Source: Polytrichum commune
Lineage: Eukaryota; Streptophyta; Polytrichopsida; Polytrichales; Polytrichaceae
Length of the DNA stretch: 64,000 nt
Assembly: GCA_950295325.1 (NCBI GenBank)
Contig: OX485809.1
Location: forward strand, 11,348,001 to 11,412,000
Direction of reading: 5' to 3'
The translations under genes were made by a program, and so were the position numbers. This document shows, piece by piece, positions 57,078 through 64,000 of this stretch (its first letter is position 1; each line of letters opens with the position of its first letter). Under the pieces are notes generated by a model that had not been told where the DNA came from, did no database searches, and saw nothing but the letters and a program-made list of their open reading frames with translations.

Positions 57078-57422
57078 TTATTCTTTTTTTGGCACAAATT
57101 GAAAATTCAAATTCAAAATACAACCAACCCAGCCGAAACAGCGCAGCCTAAGTGGAAATCTAGAAATAATGCTCATTTGAGGCCTATCCTTCCAAGTAGG
57201 GACTAAGTTGCTACGGGTCACAATAAGACCTTTGACCCCCCAAATCAAATCAAATTTGTTAAGAATGTCATGGTAGGCCACGTCCGGGGTTTTTTCCAAG
57301 TCCCTAAGCATCTGTTTCCATTCAATCCTCCCATACTCTGATTTGTAATACATGTCATAAAAGCTAATGCAATTATTGTTTTGAAGTCTACCATCAAATG
57401 ATATGTAAGATCGTATGTTCAC
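57078..57422 (-). pseudogene. Possible coding remnant (114-codon frame)
   Basis: The frame reads like a protein in its middle (YGRIEWKQMLRDLEKTPDVA, then YHDILNKFDLIWGVKGL), but I do not recognise it and see no promoter or splice signals. It may be a fragment of a transposon protein. 57,423-58,100 is AT-rich with no feature. Confidence 0.25.
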
Positions 57423-58106
57423 TTGTGGTTGGTTCTTTTTATGTACCAGTTTAAGCCAATACTAAAATAAAATAAACCTTATTCTATAAAATCTAGTGAC
57501 ACTACCATACAAGTTAGTAGAGATATTGTATATTTTTTAAAATTATTCTATATATTTACATAACTACAACTTATAATTTTGTGAAGAATAATACATAATA
57601 CAACAAAGTTCAAATCAATACCTCTTTTGTGCACTCACATATACTCATACGGATTTAGTATAGTGCACCCCCCCAAATGATCACTAATGTGGGCCATATT
57701 AAATTTAAGCCCACACCAAATCCCTAGTTTAATATCAATGTGGACCATATTAATTTGCTTTTCTAGAATGTTCTAATTTGTGTAAGGTGTTGGTAAGATA
57801 TCTTTATGAAGCCTATAGGAACTCGGGGGATGCACTCTACATTATGTTTGAGAATCACGTGCGTTCATGACCCCTTCTAAAACCCCAATGTATATCATAA
57901 GTTATATGTCTAAGTAGAGATTGTGCCAACTTGAAGTAGTCCTCGTGATTTGCGAACGTTTAACTTTCGTTGTAGGCATCGTAAAAAAAGCGGGTGGGTT
58001 CGTTGGAAAGCTGGGAACCTAAACCCTCAAACCATGTATGGAAACACTTCTACATGAGTGTGAGAATAAAACAACGGCACATATGTGGTAGCAATTTGGA
58101 ATGACG

Positions 58107-58137
58107 TAGGGTTTAGGGTTTAGGGGTTTAGGGTTTA
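58107..58137 (+). repeat. Interstitial plant-type telomere-like tract
   Basis: Four TTTAGGG-type units occur in a row, one with an extra G. It is too short for a chromosome end. It may mark a repaired break or seed sequence and supports plant ancestry. Confidence 0.75.
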
Positions 58138-58435
58138 TGAACCACAAAGGTTGAAGCACAAATATGTGAATTGTCGAATGAAAGGGCAAGGGGATGCATG
58201 TGGGTTGTGAAACCATACGAACCACTAAGGTTGAAGCTCAAATATGTGAATTATTGAATGAAGATGGCATTCGGATGCCTAATATGCGTTGTAAAACCAT
58301 ATGGACCACAAAGGTTGAAGCACAAATATGTACTTTGTTGAATTAATATGACATTCGAATGCGTGTGGGTTGTGAAATCATACGAACCACTAAGGTTGAA
58401 GCTCAAATATGTGAATTGTTGAATGAAAGGACAAC
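58138..58435 (+). repeat. Minisatellite, about 82-bp period, four units
   Basis: GAACCACAAAGGTTGAAGCA, GAACCACTAAGGTTGAAGCT, GGACCACAAAGGTTGAAGCA and GAACCACTAAGGTTGAAGCT start the units near 58,138, 58,219, 58,303 and 58,384. Units 1 and 3 (CACAAAGG) differ from units 2 and 4 (CACTAAGG), so the array grew as a two-unit block. Confidence 0.85.
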
Positions 58436-58634
58436 CCATCAAATATAGAAGCTTCAAAGAGGTTTCCAATGCGGGTGTCGGGGGACTTTTTCAAAAAGTG
58501 CAACTAACTTTTTGACTTCACCAACTTTCTTTTTATTCCTATTGTGTTGTCTTTATCCTACCAACGAGAATTGGATCCTCTACATCTTGGATTACATCAA
58601 ATATTGTATATTTCATAAAGTCCTTTGAGCTCAA

Positions 58635-58642
58635 TATATAAG
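58635..58642 (+). promoter_or_regulatory. TATA box of the 58.7-kb gene
   Basis: TATATAAG lies 42 bases upstream of the ATG at 58,684, giving a predicted 5' UTR of only about 15-20 bases. Confidence 0.6.
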
Positions 58643-58683
58643 TAGAGCATTTAGACTCATACATATAACGAGGGTAGAGTATC

Positions 58684-59244
58684 ATGGATAGGATGGGAGA
58701 GAAGAGAGACATGTTTGAGGGTCTAGGATGTGATGAGGAGATAGAAAATTTAGGTGAACTCGATATTCCATTCAATCCATCAACCGAGCGTGAGAGAGAT
58801 GAGAGATGTGCTAGGGATCGATTTCGTGATGAGTATGTCATGACTCCCTTCTCACAATCTACACAAGCTTGGAGGATAAGGGCGGAGGAGGACCAACGAC
58901 GATATGCGGACAACTTTGAGATCGATACGGTGAAGAATGACAACACACAATGCGTGGGTGGAGATCTAAATGATCTCATTGATTTGTGTGCGGATATTTT
59001 GGAGAAGCCCGGGGATGTGGATGTGGAGGAGACTTCAATCGACATTGAAGATGTCAAGGTAGCGGGAGAATCTTCAAGGACTTTACCTTTTCGTAAGAAG
59101 AGGAGAGGATTATCGCCTCATCGGCTACCATTGAAGGAACGGATGAAAGACCGAACGATTAGCTATGTTGATTTACTTCGACCAAATCATCTCCCAAAAA
59201 TGGACCCTCGACGGAAGCCACAAGCATCTACGAGGTTGCCATGA
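58684..59244 (+). CDS. Compact intronless gene of unknown function, 186 aa
   Basis: The frame is bracketed by a TATA box (58,635) and an AATAAA signal (59,341), which supports a real transcription unit. The N-terminal half is charged and helical in character (STERERDERCARDRFRDEY; RIRAEEDQRRYADNF). The middle is acidic (LIDLCADILEKPGDVDVEET). The C-terminal quarter is basic, with a nuclear-localisation-like FRKKRRG followed by a proline-containing tail (NHLPKMDPRRKPQAST). No family is recognised and no catalytic motif is visible. It may be a small nuclear protein or an element-borne ORF. The solo-LTR family member at 59,398 begins 150 bases after its stop codon. Confidence 0.55.
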   Translation: MDRMGEKRDMFEGLGCDEEIENLGELDIPFNPSTERERDERCARDRFRDEYVMTPFSQSTQAWRIRAEEDQRRYADNFEIDTVKNDNTQCVGGDLNDLIDLCADILEKPGDVDVEETSIDIEDVKVAGESSRTLPFRKKRRGLSPHRLPLKERMKDRTISYVDLLRPNHLPKMDPRRKPQASTRLP

Positions 59245-59340
59245 CGGAAGTCAAGTTGACGGAATGAAGTGGAATATTAAATCGTGCATGGTTTGTTCAT
59301 GTATGTGATTTATAAAGGGCATTTGTACCGTCGTCGCAAT

Positions 59341-59346
59341 AATAAA
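59341..59346 (+). terminator. AATAAA polyadenylation signal of the 58.7-kb gene
   Basis: AATAAA lies 97 bases after the stop codon and 51 bases before the LTR boundary. Confidence 0.55.
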
Positions 59347-59397
59347 GTCATTATTTGTACATCGTTGTCTCCATAGGGGTGATAATTTGTTGGTCAT

Positions 59398-62300
59398 TGT
59401 GAGCCCAAAATGGTGCCCACATGTGGTGATTAAGTCTTCGAAACCAATTTTAGTGTGACTTTGATGTGCTATGATTATTCACAAAACATAAAAAGAGTGA
59501 AGTGTGGTATGGATTTAAGTTTAGGCATTAGAATGTGTTGTGTAGTAATTTCAAGGTTTAACTTCAATAAGAGGATGCCTTGATTAGGTGAGTGGGGGGT
59601 AAGGTGAAGCAAGGTGAGCTCCGCGAGTTAAATGCCCACTTTTGGATCCACCTTGGTAGTTTGGGAAGAAGGAAGCTTGGTGGATGGGGATTAGTCCCTA
59701 CTTTGGAGGAGAGGGTTAAAGGATTGTGATTGGAGGTGCCAATCCTCTCACCCTATCCTCACCTCTTTCCCCCTCTCTCCCTCTCTCCCTCTTTGCTACT
59801 TAAGGTGTTTTTTCTCTCATTTCTCTCTCTCTTCATCAAGCGCTCTCAAGGGAGCAAGCTCTTAAAAGCTTGAGCTACGCGTGTAGGACATTAGTTTTTA
59901 GTGAATTTAATTAGTTAAGTTCTCTCTCTCAATTCCTCTCAAGTGGAGTGAGCTCTTAGAGCTTGAGACAACATGTGGGGATTAGGTAGTTATTTAGTGG
60001 AATTAGTGGATTAGATTAATTCATTAGTAAAGGATCGAAAACAAAGACTTAGGGAAATGCTCGATTAGCGGCTAGGGGAGACTGTATCAGGAGGCAGCTG
60101 GTTAGCTGTGGTTGCGACTGCATTGGAGGCAGCTGGTTAGCTGTGGCCGAGACTGTATCAGGAGGCAGCTGGTTAGCTGTGGTTGCGACTGCATTGGAGG
60201 CAGCTGGTTAGCTGTGGCCGAGACTGTATCAAGAGGCAACTGGTTAACTGCGGCTGCGACTGCATTGGAGGCAGCTGGTTAGCTGTGGCCGAGACTGTAT
60301 CAAGAGGCAACTGGTTAACTGCGGCTGCGACTGCATTGGAGGCAGCTGGTTAGCTGTGGCCGGGACTGTATCAGGAGGCAGCTGGTTAGCTGTGGTTGTG
60401 ATTGCATTGGAGGCAGCTGGTTAGTTGTGGTTGTGATTGCATTGAAGGCAGCTGGTTAGCTGTGGTTGCGACTGCATTGGAGGCAGCTGGTTAGTTGTGG
60501 TTGTGATTGCATTGGAGGCAGCTGGTTAGCTGTGGTTGCGACTGCATTGGAGGCAGCTGGTTAGCTGTGGTTGTGATTGCATTGGAGGCAGCTGGTTAGC
60601 TGTGGTTGCGACTGCATTGGAGGCAGCTGGTTAGCTGTGGTTGAGATTGCATTGGAGGCAGCTGGTTAGCTGTGGTTGCGACTGCATTGGAGGCAGCTGG
60701 TTAGCTGTGGTTGTGATTGCATTGGAGGCAGCTGGTTAGCTGTGGTTGCGACTGCATTGGAGGCAGCTGGTTAGCTGTGGTTGTGATTGCATTGGAGGCA
60801 GCTGGTTAGCTGTGGTTGTGATTGCATTGGAGGCAGCTGGTTAGCTGTGGTTGCGACTGCATTGGAGGCAGCTGGTTAGCTGTGGTTGTGATTGCATTGG
60901 AGGCAGCTGGTTAGCTGTGGTTGCGACTGCATTGGAGGCAGCTGGTTAGCTGTGGTTGTGATTGCATTGGAGGCAGCTGGTTAGCTGTGGTTGCGACTGC
61001 ATTGGAGGCAGCTGGTTAGCTGTGGTTGTGGTTGTGATTGCATTGGAGGCAGCTGGTTAGCTGTGGTTGTGGTTGTGATTGCATTGGAGGCAGCTGGTTA
61101 GCTGTGGTTGTGATTGCATTGGAGGCAGCTGGTTAGCTGTGGTTGCGACTGCATTGGAGGCAGCTGGTTAGCTGTGGTTGTGATTGCATTGGAGGCAGCT
61201 GGTTAGCTGTGGTTGTGGTTGTGATTGCATTGGAGGCAGCTGGTTAGCTGTGGTTGTGATTGCATTGGAGGCAGCTGGTTAGCTGTGGTTGCGACTGCAT
61301 TGGAGGCAGCTGGTTAGCTGTGGTTGTGATTGCATTGGAGGCAGCTGGTTAGCTGTGGTTGTGATTGCATTGGAGGCAGCTGGTTAGCTGTGGTTGCGAC
61401 TGCATTGGAGGCAGCTGGTTAGCTGTGGTTGTGATTGCATTGGAGGCAGCTGGTTAGCTGTGGTTGCGACTGCATTGGAGGCAGCTGGTTAGCTGTGGTT
61501 GTGATTGCATTGGAGGCAGCTGGTTAGCTGTGGTTGCGACTGCATTGGAGGCAGCTGGTTAGCTGTGGTTGTGGTTGTGATTGCATTGGAGGCAGCTGGT
61601 TAGCTGTGGTTGTGGTTGTGATTGCATTGGAGGCAGCTGGTTAGCTGTGGTTGTGATTGCATTGGAGGCAGCTGGTTAGCTGTGGTTGCGACTGCATTGG
61701 AGGCAGCTGGTTAGCTGTGGTTGTGATTGCATTGGAGGCAGCTGGTTAGCTGTGGTTGCGACTGCATTGGAGGCAGCTGGTTAGCTGTGGTTGTGATTGC
61801 ATTGGAGGCAGCTGGTTAGCTGTGGTTGCGACTGCATTGGAGGCAGCTGGTTAGCTGTGGTTGTGATTGCATTGGAGGCAGCTGGTTAGCTGTGGTTGCG
61901 ACTGCATTGGAGGCAGCTGGTTAGCTGTGGTTGTGGTTGTGATTGCATTGGAGGCAGCTGGTTAGCTGTGGTTGCGACTGCATTGGAGGCAGCTGGTTAG
62001 GTGTGGTTGTGATTGCATTGGAGGCAGCTGGTTAGCTGTGGTTGCGACTGCATTGGAGGCAGCTGGTTAGCTGTGGTTGTGATTGCATTGGAGGCAGCTG
62101 GTTAGCTGTGGTTGCGACTGCATTGGAGGCAGCTGGTTAGCTGTGGTTGTGATTGCATTGGAGGCAGCTGGTTAGCTGTGGTTGCGACTGCATTGGAGGC
62201 AGCTGGTTAGCTGTGGTTGTGATTGCATTGGAGGCAGCTGGTTAGCTGTGGTTGCGACTGCATTGGAGGCAGCTGGTTAGCTGTGGTTGCGACTGCATTG

Positions 62301-64000
62301 GAGGCAGCTGGTTAGCTGTGGTTGTGATTGCATTGGAGGCAGCTGGTTAGCTGTGGTTGTGATTGCATTGGAGGCAGCTGGTTAGCTGTGGTTGTGATTG
62401 CATTGGAGGCAGCTGGTTAGCTGTGGTTGCGACTGCATTGGAGGCAGCTGGTTAGCTGTGGTTGTGATTGCATTGGAGGCAGCTGGTTAGCTGTGGTTGC
62501 GACTGCATTGGAGGCAGCTGGTTAGCTGTGGTTGTGATTGCATTGGAGGCAGCTGGTTAGCTGTGGTTGTGATTGCATTGGAGGCAGCTGGTTAGCTGTG
62601 GTTGTGATTGCATTGGAGGCAGCTGGTTAGCTGTGGTTGCGACTGCATTGGAGGCAGCTGGTTAGCTGTGGTTGTGATTGCATTGGAGGCAGCTGGTTAG
62701 CTGTGGTTGCGACTGCATTGGAGGCAGCTGGTTAGCTGTGGTTGTGATTGCATTGGAGGCAACTGGTTAGCTGTGGTTGCGACTGCATTGGAGGCAGCTG
62801 GTTAGCTGTGGTTGTGATTGCATTGGAGGCAGCTGGTTAGCTGTGGTTGCGATTGCATTGGAGGCAGCTGGTTAGCTGTGGTTGCGACTGCATTGGAGGC
62901 AGCTGGTTAGCTGTGGTTGCGACTGCATTGGAGGCAGCTGGTTAGCTGTGGTTGCGACTGCATTGGAGGCAGCTGGTTAGCTGTGGTTGCGACTGCATTG
63001 GAGGCAGCTGGTTAGCTGTGGTTGTGATTGCATTGGAGGCAGCTGGTTAGCTGTGGTTGCGACTGCATTGGAGGCAGCTGGTTAGCTGTGGTTGCGACTG
63101 CATTGGAGGCAGCTGGTTAGCTGTGGTTGCGACTGCATTGGAGGCAGCTGGTTAGCTGTGGTTGCGACTGCATTGGAGGCAGCTGGTTAGCTGTGGTTGC
63201 GACTGCATTGGAGGCAGCTGGTTAGCTGTGGTTGCGACTGCATTGGAGGCAGCTGGTTAGCTGTGGTTGTGATTGCATTGGAGGCAACTGGTTAGCTGTG
63301 GTTGCGACTGCATTGGAGGCAGCTGGTTAGCTGTGGTTGTGATTGCATTGGAGGCAGCTGGTTAGCTGTGGTTGCGACTGCATTGGAGGCAGCTGGTTAG
63401 CTGTGGTTGTGATTGCATTGGAGGCAGCTGGTTAGCTGTGGTTGCGACTGCATTGGAGGCAGCTGGTTAGCTGTGGTTGTGATTGCATTGGAGGCAGCTG
63501 GTTAGCTGTGGTTGCGACTGCATTGGAGGCAGCTGGTTAGCTGTGGTTGGGATTGCATTGGAGGCAGCTGGTTAGCTGTGGTTGCGACTGCATTGGAGGC
63601 AGCTGGTTAGCTGTGGTTGTGATTGCATTGGAGGCAGCTGGTTAGCTGTGGTTGCGACTGCATTGGAGGCAGCTGGTTAGCTGTGGTTGTGATTGCATTG
63701 GAGGCAGCTGGTTAGCTGTGGTTGTGATTGCATTGGAGGCAGCTGGTTAGCTGTGGTTGCGACTGCATTGGAGGCAGCTGGTTAGCTGTGGTTGTGATTG
63801 CATTGGAGGCAACTGGTTAGCTGTGGTTGCGACTGCATTGGAGGCAGCTGGTTAGCTGTGGTTGTGATTGCATTGGAGGCAGCTGGTTAGCTGTGGTTGC
63901 GACTGCATTGGAGGCAGCTGGTTAGCTGTGGTTGTGATTGCATTGGAGGCAGCTGGTTAGCTGTGGTTGCGACTGCATTGGAGGCAGCTGGTTAGCTGTG
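59398..64000 (+). mobile_element. LTR copy 3, plus orientation, truncated by the window end
   Basis: TGTGAGCCCAAAATGGTGCC at 59,398 is the inverted form of the right ends of copies 1 and 2, and the homology continues (GTGCCCACAT; CATAAAAAGAGTGAAG). Its 5-bp left flank is GTCAT (59,393-59,397). A weak TATA-like CTACTTAAGG near 59,800 is followed by long CT-rich stretches, which fits a U3/R junction. From about 60,080 the LTR body is a huge tandem array. The other end and the matching duplication lie outside the window, so it may be a solo LTR or the 5' LTR of a longer element. Confidence 0.8.
60080..64000 (+). repeat. 35-bp tandem array with 70-bp higher-order period, at least 3.9 kb
   Basis: The unit is GGAGGCAGCTGGTTAGCTGT followed by GGTTGCGACTGCATT (type A) or GGTTGTGATTGCATT (type B). 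Types A and B alternate over long stretches, giving a 70-bp period, with local runs of one type and a few 41-bp units that gain an extra GTTGTG. About 112 units are present and the array runs off the window. The first units (to about 60,360) are older variants carrying GACTGTATCAGGAGGCA. Thirty-five is not a multiple of three and TAG recurs, so it is not coding. Confidence 0.96.

Noticed and set aside
60080-64000. CRISPR-like regular array
   Set aside because: The 35-bp units are contiguous with no unique spacers, and the context is a plant LTR.

Overview
The window is nuclear DNA of a streptophyte (plant lineage). Four observations support this: a nearly complete CACTA (En/Spm) transposon of the plant type, a short run of plant-type telomere repeat (TTTAGGG) at 58.1 kb, GT-AG introns with AATAAA polyadenylation signals, and a tRNA-derived SINE. 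No conserved single-copy host gene is recognisable, so the species cannot be named. The unusual MULE, kinase and ParB-like genes hint at a lineage outside the flowering plants, but that is inference.

Layout. 1-9.7 kb is AT-rich and gene-poor. It holds two inverted copies of a hAT-like MITE (8-bp target duplications), one 1.1-kb PIF/Harbinger-like element (TTA duplication) and a 220-bp dispersed repeat. 9,788-26,802 is a 17,015-bp CACTA element with an AAC target duplication. Its two genes are divergent: a TNPD/TNP2 transposase on the minus strand that splices to an open frame of 1,132 codons, and a seven-exon TNPA-like gene on the plus strand that appears to lack one base, probably in a G10 run. 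A 1.3-kb solo LTR sits in a TNPA intron. 27,596-31,721 is a 4.1-kb TG...CA unit with a GGAGA duplication that carries its own CCGGA-rich gene, interrupted by one in-frame TAG. A second solo LTR lies at 33.3-34.6 kb. A two-exon MULE-type transposase gene (WRKY/GCM-like zinc region, D...D...CxxH core, SWIM finger) fills 35.7-39.5 kb.

41.3-46.1 kb is satellite-derived. About fourteen 170-bp monomers each carry the 16-bp palindrome CTGTCGGATCCGACAG, and three more copies lie in a different repeat background. About 420 bp downstream starts an intact eight-exon gene (46,374-50,305). It encodes about 1,096 aa with a ParB-like DGNHR motif at the N-terminus and an N6/N4-type DNA methyltransferase-like fold at the C-terminus. 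This pairing of a putative ParB-methyltransferase with a GATC-centred palindrome array is the most unusual feature of the window, although any functional link is hypothesis.

50.6-59.3 kb contains a SINE, a pair of inverted repeats, a G-rich/C-rich mirror block, a serine/threonine kinase-like gene with a premature in-frame TAG, an interstitial telomere-like tract, a minisatellite, and a compact intronless gene of unknown function with its own TATA box and poly(A) signal. From 59,398 to the window end is a third LTR of the solo-LTR family. It contains a 35-bp tandem array of at least 3.9 kb whose two unit types largely alternate, giving a 70-bp higher-order period.

All gene models were spliced by eye from GT-AG signals and reading-frame continuity. 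Family assignments rest on remembered domain patterns, not on database searches.
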